Shown: piece after piece, positions 33,601 through 42,143 of the stretch
Layout: every line of letters begins with the position of its first letter
Position numbering within the stretch: the stretch's first letter is position 1
Assembly (NCBI GenBank): GCA_021768185.1
Contig: JAETNP010000003.1
Location: 37,947-101,946, forward strand
Length of the DNA: 64,000 bases
Direction: 5' to 3'
Origin: Oscillospiraceae bacterium
GTDB lineage: Bacteria > Bacillota > Clostridia > Oscillospirales > Oscillospiraceae
Notes under the pieces: model-generated
Told to the model about the DNA's origin: nothing
Database searches by the model: none
What the model saw: only the letters and a program-made list of their open reading frames with translations
Position numbers and translations under genes: made by a program

Positions 33601-34022
33601 ACGGTGCCGTCCCCGGTATAGCCCTGCTCCCACAGGCCGTCCGCGTTCATGAGCTGCAGCCCCTCCTCCGGAGAGAGCGCGTCTTTGGTCCCGGAGGAGG
33701 AGGCGCACTCATAGCGCCGGGCCAGGCCCACGCCGGCCACGCCGGGCAGGTCTTCCAGCGCGGCCAGTTCCCGCTCCCCCGCCTCCACGGCGGCGCCGGA
33801 AAAGAGGGATTCATAGCGGCAGAGGAGCTTCACGCCCTCCGTCTCCTCCATGAGCCGCGCCAGCTCCTCCGGGTCGGCGCCGTCCTCATAGACGACCACG
33901 GCCCGCAGAGGCCCGGCGGAGGAGGCCTCCCGGGACGCCTCCTCCGCCGGGGCGGCCATGGCGGTGAGCAGCAGCACGGTCAGCAGGGAGAAAAGCAAAA
34001 TCCATTTCGATTTATGTGTCAT
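30696..34022 (-). CDS. SLH-anchored subtilisin-like (S8) serine protease
   Basis: 1108 residues. Signal peptide about 1-26, I9-like prodomain 38-105, then an S8 catalytic domain with AILDSGLN (D146), SHGTHVTALAAG (H209) and GTSMASPYAAG (S406). A protease-associated-type loop and a long beta-sandwich region (about 470-920) follow, resembling C5a-peptidase Fn3 modules. Three SLH domains end the protein (MRGDGNAFFMPSDSATRW; FHDVPSRAKYIKALCWAYEA; FPDGSTVADWAREAVSWAVG), attaching it to wall polymers. A secreted, S-layer-bound protease of complete length. The ATG is 17 bp from a hairpin cluster. Confidence 0.9.
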   Translation of the reverse strand: MTHKSKWILLFSLLTVLLLTAMAAPAEEASREASSAGPLRAVVVYEDGADPEELARLMEETEGVKLLCRYESLFSGAAVEAGERELAALEDLPGVAGVGLARRYECASSSGTKDALSPEEGLQLMNADGLWEQGYTGDGTVIAILDSGLNTDHEVFADASLMESPALSREDVADFTQKGGSKGRYVSSRIPFAYDYYGQDDNVSTTNSHGTHVTALAAGYAKDRAGHVTFRGAAPAAQILSMKIFPNGSGGGTDDTIILRALEDAWNLGADVVNLSVGTGAGFSGSDTLDGVYCRAFTQMAQSGVLICCAAGNSPASVSTKAWGQPLPTGNYTDYGSVCSPGSFYGALAVAAASRTAGGTAAMAKYSAWGPGSGLHLTPALTAFGGPVTSAGASSAQQYRSDEGTSMASPYAAGSCAVLLQALRERGVTDKQEAAALAQSLLASRAQVLTENDLPVSPRRQGAGFIDLEDAASGTLAVMNPLIELGESEDGRFTLPVILRNLSDKPLSVSLEVQVLTDDYRQQYGVWHSLMTPRDITSGVAVSGSRSVTVPARGETAATLSLTVSEQLRRELAEVYPNGFYVEGYVTASGSGQTAHGAFLGYCGSWNAAPVLEPLDFRDVQNAAFRLAGGRDLTTERRALPQDLEDCLTLLGADLGANLAFLAEEPGAVPEDGILLGFNGHAYGPHDDRRSALSVWAGNTAAGTLCLNLYTLRNAAGVVMVVSNPETGEIYSAAEELLLEKSGRSLFGPSIAPSAAFAWEGTDAKGRKLPAGTQVQVDVYAWLDTDEDIQTACRDSVRQDEPASWRWLLEDEYDAYRALSFPVTLDGAPPAAEASMSGSTLTVTVRDDQFTAYASVLDGGGNLLAENAFFLEEAGTACTLTVDFSGGEMPEKVYICAEDYAANIMGYEVDVKALAAGGAAAPRECAAVLLRDVSYDAWYHEAVDCVVGAGVMRGDGNAFFMPSDSATRWVIVDALHRASGSPVSKLSLEDLPFHDVPSRAKYIKALCWAYEAGVVSGRADGAFYGTAGVTRQELAVMLYRCAKPSGGESGDLAAFPDGSTVADWAREAVSWAVGAGLLQGGADGRLNPNAGVTRAETAQMLMRFMERS

Positions 34023-34038
34023 ATGCGCGTCCTCCGGT

Positions 34039-34170
34039 GGTTATTATTTCCGAATAGAAATTCGGAAATAATAACCTTGTGATTTAAGCCGTTTTGCTCG
34101 CCGCCGTAAACGGCGGCAACCGCAAAACATGGCATCTATTACTTCCGCCCTTTTGGTTCGGAAGTAATAG
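34039..34170. repeat. Three-hairpin intergenic block
   Basis: Three hairpins in 132 bp: a 17-bp perfect stem TTATTATTTCCGAAT/ATTCGGAAATAATAA (34039-34076), a nested GTTTTGC/GCAAAAC plus CCGCCGT/ACGGCGG stem (34091-34128), and CTATTACTTCCG/CGGAAGTAATAG (34136-34170). The first and third have similar stem sequences (TATTAYTTCCG), so the block is itself roughly symmetric. The rest of this intergenic region (to 34343) contains only the zapA promoter. Confidence 0.75.
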
Positions 34171-34266
34171 TAACAGCATTATATACCCTTGCCGCCCTCC
34201 GGGGCAAGGGGGTAATTTCTCCAGACATTTTTTTGCAGCGCCGGGAGGAGAAACGGAAAAATATAA

Positions 34267-34294
34267 TTGCTTTTCCGGAAGAATCTGCTATACT
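34267..34294 (+). promoter_or_regulatory. Promoter for zapA-U32-dut
   Basis: TTGCTT (34267-34272), 16-bp spacer, TATACT (34289-34294), about 50 nt before the zapA ATG. Confidence 0.55.
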
Positions 34295-34343
34295 AGTAAT
34301 TTGTAAGATTGTACGCGAAGGGGCAAGAAGGGAGCACGAAAAG

Positions 34344-34661
34344 ATGGCAAACAAAATCACCGTCACCATCAACGGCACAGACTATACCCTGATGAGCGAG
34401 GAGAGCCCCTCCTATATGCAGAAGGTGGCCGCACTGGTGGACGAAAAAATGACAGATATCACGGCTTCCGGCCGGGTCAGCCGCATGGATGCGGCGGTGC
34501 TGGCCGCAACCAATCTGGCTGACGAGCTGCTCAAGCAGCAGGCCGCCGCCGAAAACCTCCGCCGCCAGCTGAAGGGCTATCTGGACGAGGCCGGGAAGGC
34601 CAAGGCCGAATTGAGCGAGTGCAAGCGGGAGCTTTTGAAGCTCCAGCAGCAGAAGCGATAA
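34344..34661 (+). CDS. zapA: Cell-division protein ZapA
   Basis: 105 residues: an N-terminal beta-hairpin (NKITVTINGTDYTLMSEESP), then SYMQKVAALVDEKM and a long C-terminal coiled coil (LADELLKQQAAAENLRRQL). It binds and bundles FtsZ filaments at the division site. GGGAG lies about 9 nt before the ATG. Three nt separate it from the U32 peptidase gene, a pairing common in Clostridia. Confidence 0.88.
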   Translation: MANKITVTINGTDYTLMSEESPSYMQKVAALVDEKMTDITASGRVSRMDAAVLAATNLADELLKQQAAAENLRRQLKGYLDEAGKAKAELSECKRELLKLQQQKR

Positions 34662-34664
34662 GCC

Positions 34665-36767
34665 ATGGAGCTGCTCTCCCCCGCCGGCCGCTGGGAGGCC
34701 ATGGAGGCGGCGGTACAGAACGGCGCGGACGCGGTATACCTGGGCTGCGGCCAGCTCAACGCCCGCCGGGGCGCGGAAAATTTCACCCCGGAGCAGCTGC
34801 CGGAGGCGGTAAATTACTGCCATCTCCGGGGAGTGAAGGTATACCTCACCGTCAACACCCTTCTCTCCGACCGGGAGCTGCCCCAGGCGGAGGATCTGCT
34901 GCGGCTGGCCAGCCGGTGCGGCGTGGACGGGGTCATCGTCCAGGACTGGGGTCTGGCGGCCCTGGCCCGGAGGATCGTCCCGGACCTGCCCCTCCATGGA
35001 TCCACTCAGATGACCGTCCACACCCTGGCCGGGGCGGAGGAGGCCGCCCGGCTGGGAATGCGGTGCGTAGTGTTGGGTCGGGAGCTGAGCCGGGAGGATG
35101 TTTCCTTCATCTGCCGGAACAGCCCCATCGCCATCGAGGTCTTCGTCCACGGGGCGCTGTGCATGTGCTGGTCCGGCCAGTGCGCCATGAGCGCCCTCAT
35201 CGGGCGGCGCAGCGGCAACCGGGGCGCCTGCGCCCAGCCCTGCCGCCTGCCCTACCGCTTTGACGGTGGAAGGTCCGGACATCCTCTGAGTTTGAAGGAC
35301 GCCAGCCTGGCGGAGCATCTCTCGGAGCTGCGGGACATGGGCGTATCCATTTTGAAGCTGGAGGGCCGGATGAAGCGGCCCGAATACGTGGCGGTGGTCA
35401 CCCGGATCTACGCCGCCCTCCTGCGTGAAAACCGGAAACCCACCTCCGAGGAGCGGCGGCAGCTGGAGCTGGCCTTCTCCCGGGAGGGCTTCACCGACGG
35501 CTACTGGCGGGGCCGGCCCGGTCCGGATATGTTCGGCTCCCGGGCGGAGGATGCCGCCAGCCCCGAGGAGCTGTTCCGGGAGGCCAAGGCCGCCTATGAC
35601 CGGGGCGATCTGCGCACGGTGCCGGTGGTCATGTCCGCCCGATTCCGGGTGGGAGAGCCCGCCCGGCTGACGGTTTCCGACAGCCAAGGAAATACCGTTT
35701 CCGCAGGAGGACCTGTCCCGGAGCCCGCCCGCAGCCGCCCGCTGGAAGCGGAAGAAGTAAAATCCCGTCTGGCCAAGACCGGCGGAACTGTCTTCCGGCC
35801 GGAAAAGGTGGAGGTATCCCTGGACCCGGGGCTCTCCCTTTCCGCCAGTGCCGTCAACGCCCTGCGGCGGGAGGGGCTGGAGGCCCTGGCGGCCCTGCGG
35901 ACCGCGCCGCCGGAGCGGCGGGAGGATGCCGCGCCGAACATGCCGGAGAACTGCCGCGCCTGGAGCAAGGACCCCGGGCTGACGGTAACGCTGCTCCACC
36001 CGGAACAGCTGGCGGAGGGGCTGGCAGAGCTGGCCCCGGATATTGCCTATCTTCCTGTGGAGCGGATGGCGGACTTTTCCGTGACCGCCCTCCGGGACCG
36101 GGGGACGGAGCTTTGCGCCCTGCTGCCCCGCATCTGCACGGACCACGAGACGCCGGAGCTGCTCGCCCTGCTGGAGCGGGCGAAAGCGCTGGGATGCGCC
36201 TCCCTGGCAGTACAGAACCTGGGACAGCTGGTTCTGGGGGAGCGGACGGGGCTCGCTATGCGGGGCGGGCCGGGGCTGAACGTATTCAACAGCCGCTCCC
36301 TGGCCCAATGCCGGGAGTGGGGACTGGAGAGCGCCGCGCTCTCCTTTGAGCTGCGCTATGAGCAGATCAGGGACCTGAAAAAGCCGCTGGACTGCGAGGC
36401 GGCGGTCTATGGCCGCCTGCCGCTGATGATTACGGAGAACTGTCTCATCTCCAACGCCGGACGTGGCTGCGAGGTCCGGCAGGGCCGGGCGGTACCCTGC
36501 GCCGCCGTCCATACGCTGACGGACCGGCGGGGGGAAGATTTTCCTGTACTTCCGGCCTTCGGCTGCCGCAGCGAGATCGAGAACGGGAAAGTCCTCTATC
36601 TGGCGGATAAGCCGGAGTACAGGCAATGCGGCCTGCGGTGGGTGAATCTAAGATTTACCACGGAGCCGCCCGAGGAATGCGTGCGGATTTTCCGGCTTTA
36701 CAGGGGCGAGGCGGGAGACGCGCCCGACGGATACACCAGGGGACTATTTTACCGGGGCGTGGAATAA
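34665..36767 (+). CDS. Peptidase U32 family protein (DUF3656-containing)
   Basis: 700 residues. The U32 barrel is at 1-300 with the signature EVFVHGALCMCWSGQCAMSA and the GNRGACAQPCRLPY Cys cluster, which in RlhA/TrhP/UbiU-type members holds an iron-sulfur cluster. The DUF3656 insert and C-terminal region follow. Related proteins act in 23S rRNA or tRNA hydroxylation (RlhA, TrhP), so an RNA-modifying role is more likely than proteolysis (family knowledge; substrate unproven here). Full length for the long form. The next gene, dut, begins 23 bp on. Confidence 0.88.
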   Translation: MELLSPAGRWEAMEAAVQNGADAVYLGCGQLNARRGAENFTPEQLPEAVNYCHLRGVKVYLTVNTLLSDRELPQAEDLLRLASRCGVDGVIVQDWGLAALARRIVPDLPLHGSTQMTVHTLAGAEEAARLGMRCVVLGRELSREDVSFICRNSPIAIEVFVHGALCMCWSGQCAMSALIGRRSGNRGACAQPCRLPYRFDGGRSGHPLSLKDASLAEHLSELRDMGVSILKLEGRMKRPEYVAVVTRIYAALLRENRKPTSEERRQLELAFSREGFTDGYWRGRPGPDMFGSRAEDAASPEELFREAKAAYDRGDLRTVPVVMSARFRVGEPARLTVSDSQGNTVSAGGPVPEPARSRPLEAEEVKSRLAKTGGTVFRPEKVEVSLDPGLSLSASAVNALRREGLEALAALRTAPPERREDAAPNMPENCRAWSKDPGLTVTLLHPEQLAEGLAELAPDIAYLPVERMADFSVTALRDRGTELCALLPRICTDHETPELLALLERAKALGCASLAVQNLGQLVLGERTGLAMRGGPGLNVFNSRSLAQCREWGLESAALSFELRYEQIRDLKKPLDCEAAVYGRLPLMITENCLISNAGRGCEVRQGRAVPCAAVHTLTDRRGEDFPVLPAFGCRSEIENGKVLYLADKPEYRQCGLRWVNLRFTTEPPEECVRIFRLYRGEAGDAPDGYTRGLFYRGVE

Positions 36768-36790
36768 TACAGGTATAAGGAAATCTTCTG

Positions 36791-37237
36791 ATGAAATTGC
36801 AGATCAAGATCATTTCAGATAAAATTGGGAAGGAGATCCCTCTGCCCTACTATGCCACCGACGGCGCGGCGGGGTTGGATCTTCATGCGTGCATTGACGG
36901 GCCGGTAGTGGTGCCGGCGGGCGGGGAGGCGTTTATTTCTACGGGCATCGCCGCCGCCATCCCGGAGGGGTATGTGGGGATCATGGCGGTCCGCAGCAGT
37001 ATGGGCATCCGCCATGGCATCACCATGACCAACGGGATCGGCGTCATTGACAGCGATTACCGGGGACCCATGAGCGTGGGGCTCCACAATTACCGGGGGG
37101 AAGACTATGTGGTAGAACCCGGGGACCGGATCGCCCAGCTGGTGGTCGTTCCCGTGCTGCACCCGGAGGTCGAGGTGGTTGAGGAGCTTCCGGAGACCGC
37201 CCGGGGGACGGGCGGTTTCGGTTCCACAGGGCGCTAA
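36791..37237 (+). CDS. dut: dUTP diphosphatase
   Basis: 148 residues with the trimeric dUTPase motifs in order: DGAAGLDLHA (1), RSSMGIRHGITM (2), GVIDSDYRGPMSV (3, catalytic Asp), PGDRIAQLVV (4) and RGTGGFGSTGR (5, nucleotide-binding arm). Converts dUTP to dUMP and PPi. Complete. The stop is followed by a long hairpin-rich gap. Confidence 0.95.
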   Translation: MKLQIKIISDKIGKEIPLPYYATDGAAGLDLHACIDGPVVVPAGGEAFISTGIAAAIPEGYVGIMAVRSSMGIRHGITMTNGIGVIDSDYRGPMSVGLHNYRGEDYVVEPGDRIAQLVVVPVLHPEVEVVEELPETARGTGGFGSTGR

Positions 37238-37307
37238 TCTGCGGCCCTGCGGGCCGCCTCCGCTGCTGATCTTTCAATTAGATTTGCCGCCTCGCCGGCG
37301 GCGGGGC

Positions 37308-37825
37308 TTACTTTTCCCGCGAGGGAAAAGTAACAAAAGGTCGCTTAAGGAACTACGTTCCTTAAGAATCCTCCTTCACTACGGGGGAATTTATTTGCAC
37401 AACCTGATTCTCCATTCTCCCGTTGGCTCGCATCAGAACCCGCCGGACTTCTGCGTCTACCCACGGATTCTAACGGTAGATTTCGCTGCGGCGCCGCTTC
37501 TGGGCAGTGGTGCGTCAGCAACACTGCCGGGCCAGTCGTTCGGACGAAGGCCGAATGACGGCCCTGGGTGCTCGTCCATCGCCAGGACCTCTGGCAAAAC
37601 GGAGCAGACTAGCATCACGCACCCCGGGGAGTTAGCCCCGCTAAACGGTAGGGGGCACCGATGACCACGTTGAAATAGGCGCAGAAGAGGAACGAAGCGG
37701 ACGGCAGTCAATTTAGACAAAACCGACTGGGCCTTGGGCGCAAAACTAATCAAAAAATAAGGGATTCTTAAACCGCAAGGTTTAAGTGACTTTTTGGGTA
37801 CTTTTTGTTCATACAAAAAGTACCC
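37308..37825. repeat. Intergenic element with mirrored double-hairpin ends
   Basis: Left end: hairpin TTACTTTTCCC-GCGA-GGGAAAAGTAA (37308-37333), then CAAAAGGTCG, then hairpin CTTAAGGAAC-TAC-GTTCCTTAAG (37344-37366), then AATCC. Right end, read on the minus strand: hairpin GGGTACTTTTTG...CAAAAAGTACCC (37796-37825), then AAAAAGTCA, then CTTAAACC...GGTTTAAG (37767-37786), then AATCCC. The two ends therefore share order, spacing and linker but use different stem sequences. The roughly 400-bp interior has no convincing gene on either strand. It looks like a non-autonomous mobile or structured repeat between dut and maf. Confidence 0.6.
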
Positions 37826-37904
37826 GAGGAGTCCGGGGGCGAGGAGCCCCCGGGCCGATTCAAGAAGAAAGCGAACCCGGCGCACAGCGCCGGAAGGAAA
37901 AACT

Positions 37905-38501
37905 ATGCCGAGAATTATTCTGGCCTCCCAATCCCCCAGAAGAAAACAACTTCTGGAACAAATCGGGATCAAAAAATTTGACATCCTCGTCCCCCAGGCG
38001 GAGGAGGACTACGACCCCGCCCTCTCCCCGGAGGAGATCGTCTCCTCCATCTGCCGTAGGAAGGCGGAGGCCGCCCTGGCCCTGTCGAGGGACCCGGCGG
38101 CGATCATCATCGCCGCCGACACCATGGTCTTCCTGGACGGCCTCCGTCTGGGCAAGCCCCGGGACCAGGTGGACGCCTTCACCATGCTCTCCGTCCTCTC
38201 CGGGCGGACCCACCACGTCTGCACCGGCGTGACCCTTTGCCGGGGGGAACGGGTGGAGACCCGGACGGAGACCACCGCCGTCACCTTCCGGCCCCTGACC
38301 CAGGACGAGATCTGGGGCTATATCCGCTCCGGGGAGCCCTTCGATAAAGCGGGCGCCTACGGCGCCCAGGGAAAGGCGGCGCTGTTCGTCTCCCGGATTG
38401 AAGGGGACTATTTTAATGTGATGGGCCTGCCCCTGTACCTGCTGGGAAAAATGCTGGCGGACTTTGGCATCCAGCTGTTTTCCGCTGAGGAGGATCTGTA
38501 A
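37905..38501 (+). CDS. maf: Maf-family nucleoside triphosphate pyrophosphatase
   Basis: 198 residues with the family start IILASQSPRRKQLLEQIG, the catalytic ADTMV (Asp), GKPRDQVDAFTMLSVLSGRT, and EPFDKAGAYGAQGKA near the C-terminus. Hydrolyses dTTP/UTP or modified nucleotides, limiting misincorporation. GGAAGGAAA precedes ATG 37905. mreC follows without any gap, the usual maf-mreBCD linkage (mreB itself is not in the window). Confidence 0.92.
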   Translation: MPRIILASQSPRRKQLLEQIGIKKFDILVPQAEEDYDPALSPEEIVSSICRRKAEAALALSRDPAAIIIAADTMVFLDGLRLGKPRDQVDAFTMLSVLSGRTHHVCTGVTLCRGERVETRTETTAVTFRPLTQDEIWGYIRSGEPFDKAGAYGAQGKAALFVSRIEGDYFNVMGLPLYLLGKMLADFGIQLFSAEEDL

Positions 38502-39341
38502 TTGAAGCGTTCATCCAACCGATTTCTGATTATGATCTTATCGCTGGCGGCAGTGATCGCCGTTGTGCTGAGCGTAATGAGCTATTTTTCCGCCACCTCA
38601 GCCGTCCTGCCCAATCTGGCGGGAATCGTCGTTACCCCCTTCCGAGCGGCCTCCGCCGCCGTGTCGGAAACCCTTCGGAACTGGGCGGACTACTTCACCC
38701 AGTTTGACGCGCTGAAGGAGGAGAACCGGCAGCTGAAGCTCCAAATCGCCGAGATGGAGGAGGAGGTCCGGCAGGCCACCTTCGACCGTGAGGAAAACGC
38801 CCACCTGCGCAAGGTGGCCCAGCTCCGGGAGCAGCGCCGGGACCTCCATCTGGAGTCCGCCCGGGTGCTGGTGCAGGATTCCTCCAACTGGTACAGCCTG
38901 CTCACCATCAACAAGGGCACCGCCTACGACATCGAGGTGGGGGACTGCGTGGTGACCGAGGAGGGGTACCTGCTGGGCGTGGTGACGGAGGCGGGGCTCA
39001 ACTGGGCCACCGTGCGCACCATCCTGGACAGCGAGTCCTCCATCGGGGCGCTGGTGTTCCGCAGCGGGAGCAGCGCCCTGGCCCAGGGGGATTTCTCCCT
39101 GATGAGCGAGGGTCGGATGGCTTTGACATACCTGGGGGCGGAGCCGGATGTGGTGGCGGGAGATCTGGTGGTCACCTCCGGCCTGGGGGGATACTACCCC
39201 TCCCAGGTGGTCATCGGCTACGTAGAGGAGGTCCGCACCGGGGACGACGGGCTGGCCCAGTACGCGGTGCTGCGCCCGGAGATGACCCTGGAGGGCCTGA
39301 CGGAGATCTACGTGGTCACCAGCTTTGACATTGTGGAATAG
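38502..39341 (+). CDS. mreC: Rod-shape-determining protein MreC
   Basis: 279 residues: one N-terminal membrane helix (FLIMILSLAAVIAVVLSVMS), a coiled coil (about 65-105) and the two-lobed beta-domain with ARVLVQDSSNWYSLLTINKG, then VTSGLGGYYPSQVVIGYVEE. It organises the elongasome outside the membrane with MreD and PBP2. Starts with TTG immediately after the maf stop. Confidence 0.93.
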   Translation: MKRSSNRFLIMILSLAAVIAVVLSVMSYFSATSAVLPNLAGIVVTPFRAASAAVSETLRNWADYFTQFDALKEENRQLKLQIAEMEEEVRQATFDREENAHLRKVAQLREQRRDLHLESARVLVQDSSNWYSLLTINKGTAYDIEVGDCVVTEEGYLLGVVTEAGLNWATVRTILDSESSIGALVFRSGSSALAQGDFSLMSEGRMALTYLGAEPDVVAGDLVVTSGLGGYYPSQVVIGYVEEVRTGDDGLAQYAVLRPEMTLEGLTEIYVVTSFDIVE

Positions 39342-39352
39342 GGGGCACAGGT

Positions 39353-39865
39353 ATGCAGCCAAAAAGCTATCGTGTCTTCAAATGGGTGATGTACGCCCTG
39401 GTGACGCTGCTCCTGTGCGCCTTCCACGCCATGTTTTTCAGCAATATCCGGGTGCTGGGGCTGGCGCCCTTCCTGTACCCCATGCTGCCGGCAATGGCCG
39501 CCATGTTTGAGGGCCCGCGGCAGGGGGCGGTGTTCGCCCTGGTGCTGGGGGCGCTGTGCGACCTGCTGGTACCCGCGCCCTTCCGGGGGTTTTTCGCCAT
39601 TATTTTCCCCGTAATTGCGGCCCTCTCCGGGGGGATCGCCAGCCGGCTGCAGTCCAGAGGGTTTTTATGCGCGCTGATCGTGTCCTCCCTGGGGCTGCTG
39701 ACCACGGGGGCCTTCCGGATGCTGGTGCAGGTCCTTGCCGGGGGACAGTATCTGGGTCTCATGGCCCGGATCACGCTGGGAGAGGCCCTGCTGACCCTGC
39801 CGGCCCTGCTCATCGTGCTGCCGCTGTACCGGGCAATCTTCCGGAGATGCGGGGCGGATTACTGA
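39353..39865 (+). CDS. mreD: Rod-shape-determining protein MreD
   Basis: 170 residues, about five membrane helices; PMLPAMAAMFEGPRQGAVFA and GALCDLLVPAPFRGFFAII match the MreD pattern of a conserved Gly/Asp-containing helix. Small membrane partner of MreC. The ATG lies 11 bp after mreC. Confidence 0.88.
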   Translation: MQPKSYRVFKWVMYALVTLLLCAFHAMFFSNIRVLGLAPFLYPMLPAMAAMFEGPRQGAVFALVLGALCDLLVPAPFRGFFAIIFPVIAALSGGIASRLQSRGFLCALIVSSLGLLTTGAFRMLVQVLAGGQYLGLMARITLGEALLTLPALLIVLPLYRAIFRRCGADY

Positions 39866-39893
39866 CAGAACATTGCCAAGAAAGGAACTGCCC

Positions 39894-42110
39894 TTGGAAT
39901 ACGAAAAACATTTTTTTAGAAGATCCAGCCTTCTGGTGATCTTCTATCTCTGCTGCATGATCTTTTTTGTGTGCATCCTCTACGACGCCCAGATCGTCCA
40001 TGGGGCGGACTACCTGTCCGAGTCTACCACCCAGGTGACCACCACCCAAGCGGTGAAGACCTTCCGGGGCCCCATTACGGACCGCAACGGGAAGGTGCTG
40101 GTCTCCAACCGGCAGATCTATACCGTCACCTTTGACCCGGAACTGGTGGAGGACGATCCCTCCATCACACCCGGCGAGGGCAATACGGTCCACTCCGAGA
40201 GCGTGGCCCAGGCCATGCTGCGGCTGCTCCGGCTGCTCCAGGAGCAGGGTATCGCCTGGGAGGACGGCCTGCCGGTGTCTCAGAATATGCCCTGGTCCTA
40301 CACTATTCAGGACGTGACCGGTACCCAGCGGGTCCGGTTCCAGAACTTCCTCCGGGACCGGGACTGGTCGCCTACGGAGATCACGGCGGACACTAAGATG
40401 CCCCTTATGAGCGGGACGCTGGTGAGGGAATTTGCGCTGTCCGCCTCCTCCGCCCTGTCCGCGGACCAGCTGATGGAGCTGCTGCGGAAGGACTTCGGCA
40501 TTCCGCAGAGCTTTACCCCCCAGGAGGCCCGGCTGGTGCTGGGGGTGCTCTACGAGCTGCGCCTGCGCACCCTGGAGCACAATGCCGCCACGGTGCCCTA
40601 TTTCCTGGCGGAGGACGTGTCGGTAGAGCTCATCTCCCTGCTCAACGACGGCGGCTTCTCCGGCGCGGTGGTGGACAGCAAGGCCGTCCGCCAGTATCAC
40701 ACCGACTACGCCGCCCATATCCTGGGACGGATCGGAGCCATTCCGGACAGGGAGACTCTGGACGCCCTCAACGAGCCCTACAACACCGCCAAGGAGGCGG
40801 GGGAGGAGGACCTGAGCGCCTACCATCACTACCAGCTCAACGAGCAGGTGGGCAGGGACGGCGCGGAGCTGGCCTTCGAGTCCTGGCTCCGGGGCCGGGA
40901 GGGCACCCGGGCCATCACCACCGACCAGAACGGCAAGATCACCAGCGAGCTGTATACCATCGACCCCCAGCCCGGCGGCACGGTGGCCCTGACCATCGAC
41001 ATCGACTTCCAGGCGAAGGTGGAGGCCGCCTTGGCCAGCGGCGTGGAAACCGCCAAGGCCGGCGCCAGGAACGACGAGGAGCGGGAGCGCATGAAGACCA
41101 TCGGCGGCGCCGCGGCGGTGGTCAGCGTCAAGGACAGCGAGATCCTGGCCCTGGCCACCTACCCCACCTACAGCCAGCGGACTTATCAGGAGGATTTGGA
41201 GACACTCTCCCAGGACCCGGCGGCCCCCTATACCAACCGGGCGGTGAACGGCGCGTATACGCCGGGCTCCACCTTCAAGCCCATGACCGCCGTGGCCGCC
41301 CTGGAGAGCGGGGTCATCGACACCAAGACCAAAATCAACGCCACCGGCCACTGGACCTACCCCGGGGACCCCAACAGCTACGCCAACTGCTGGCTTTACA
41401 ACAGCAGCCGGGGCCGTCACGGGCGCATCAACGTCAGCGAGGCCATTACCGTCTCCTGCAACTTCTTCTTCGCGGAGATGGGCTACCAGCTGGGACTGGA
41501 CCGGCTCAATGAGTACGCCGCCGCCTTCGGGCTGGGAGAGCATACCGGTATTGAGATCAGTGAGCGCGTTGGCTCCCGCCACGAGAACGCCCCCGGCGAG
41601 GACCAGTCCCCCTGGGCCGGATTCGGGCAGGCCCAGCAGCTCTATACGCCCCTCCAGCTGGCCAACTATATCGCCGTCCTCCTGCGGGGCGGACAGCGGG
41701 TGGACGCCCACCTGCTGCGGGACGTGACCAGCTATGACGGCAGTTCCGTCCTATATACCCACCAGCCGGAGGTCCTGTCGGAGATCTCTATTTCCGAGGA
41801 GACCCTGGCGGCGGTGAAGAAGGGCATGGGGGACCTGGTGACCAAGGGCTCCCTGGCCGGAGAGTTCAAGGACTGCATCGTCACCGCCGGCGCCAAGACC
41901 GGCAGCGCCCAGGTGGGCGACGTGGTGGCCAACGGCGTGTTCGTGTGCTTTGCTCCCTTTGAGGAGCCGGAGATCGCCGTGGCGGTGGTCATCGAACAGG
42001 GGCGCAGCGGCGCGGCTTTGGCCTCCACCGCCGTACAGATCCTCAACGACTATTTCAGCCCCGATGATATCGGGTATGCAGTGGTGCCTGAAGGCGAACT
42101 GCTGCCATAG
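39894..42110 (+). CDS. mrdA: Penicillin-binding protein 2 (elongasome transpeptidase)
   Basis: 738 residues from TTG 39894, chosen because AGAAAGGA lies 5-6 nt upstream; a TTG at 39873 would add 7 residues. One membrane anchor (SLLVIFYLCCMIFFVCILYD), a PBP-dimerisation domain starting at FRGPITDRNGKVLVSN, then the transpeptidase domain with PGSTFKPM (S-x-x-K), SCNFFF (S-x-N) and GAKTGSAQ (K-T-G). Cross-links peptidoglycan along the cell side. Follows mreD directly. Confidence 0.92.
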   Translation: MEYEKHFFRRSSLLVIFYLCCMIFFVCILYDAQIVHGADYLSESTTQVTTTQAVKTFRGPITDRNGKVLVSNRQIYTVTFDPELVEDDPSITPGEGNTVHSESVAQAMLRLLRLLQEQGIAWEDGLPVSQNMPWSYTIQDVTGTQRVRFQNFLRDRDWSPTEITADTKMPLMSGTLVREFALSASSALSADQLMELLRKDFGIPQSFTPQEARLVLGVLYELRLRTLEHNAATVPYFLAEDVSVELISLLNDGGFSGAVVDSKAVRQYHTDYAAHILGRIGAIPDRETLDALNEPYNTAKEAGEEDLSAYHHYQLNEQVGRDGAELAFESWLRGREGTRAITTDQNGKITSELYTIDPQPGGTVALTIDIDFQAKVEAALASGVETAKAGARNDEERERMKTIGGAAAVVSVKDSEILALATYPTYSQRTYQEDLETLSQDPAAPYTNRAVNGAYTPGSTFKPMTAVAALESGVIDTKTKINATGHWTYPGDPNSYANCWLYNSSRGRHGRINVSEAITVSCNFFFAEMGYQLGLDRLNEYAAAFGLGEHTGIEISERVGSRHENAPGEDQSPWAGFGQAQQLYTPLQLANYIAVLLRGGQRVDAHLLRDVTSYDGSSVLYTHQPEVLSEISISEETLAAVKKGMGDLVTKGSLAGEFKDCIVTAGAKTGSAQVGDVVANGVFVCFAPFEEPEIAVAVVIEQGRSGAALASTAVQILNDYFSPDDIGYAVVPEGELLP

Positions 42111-42143
42111 GTTTAGAAAATTTAATAGCAAGGAAAGCAGTTT

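Noticed and set aside
34039..37825. CRISPR array suggested by repeated hairpins
   Set aside because: No regularly spaced identical direct repeats with unique spacers and no cas genes anywhere in the window.
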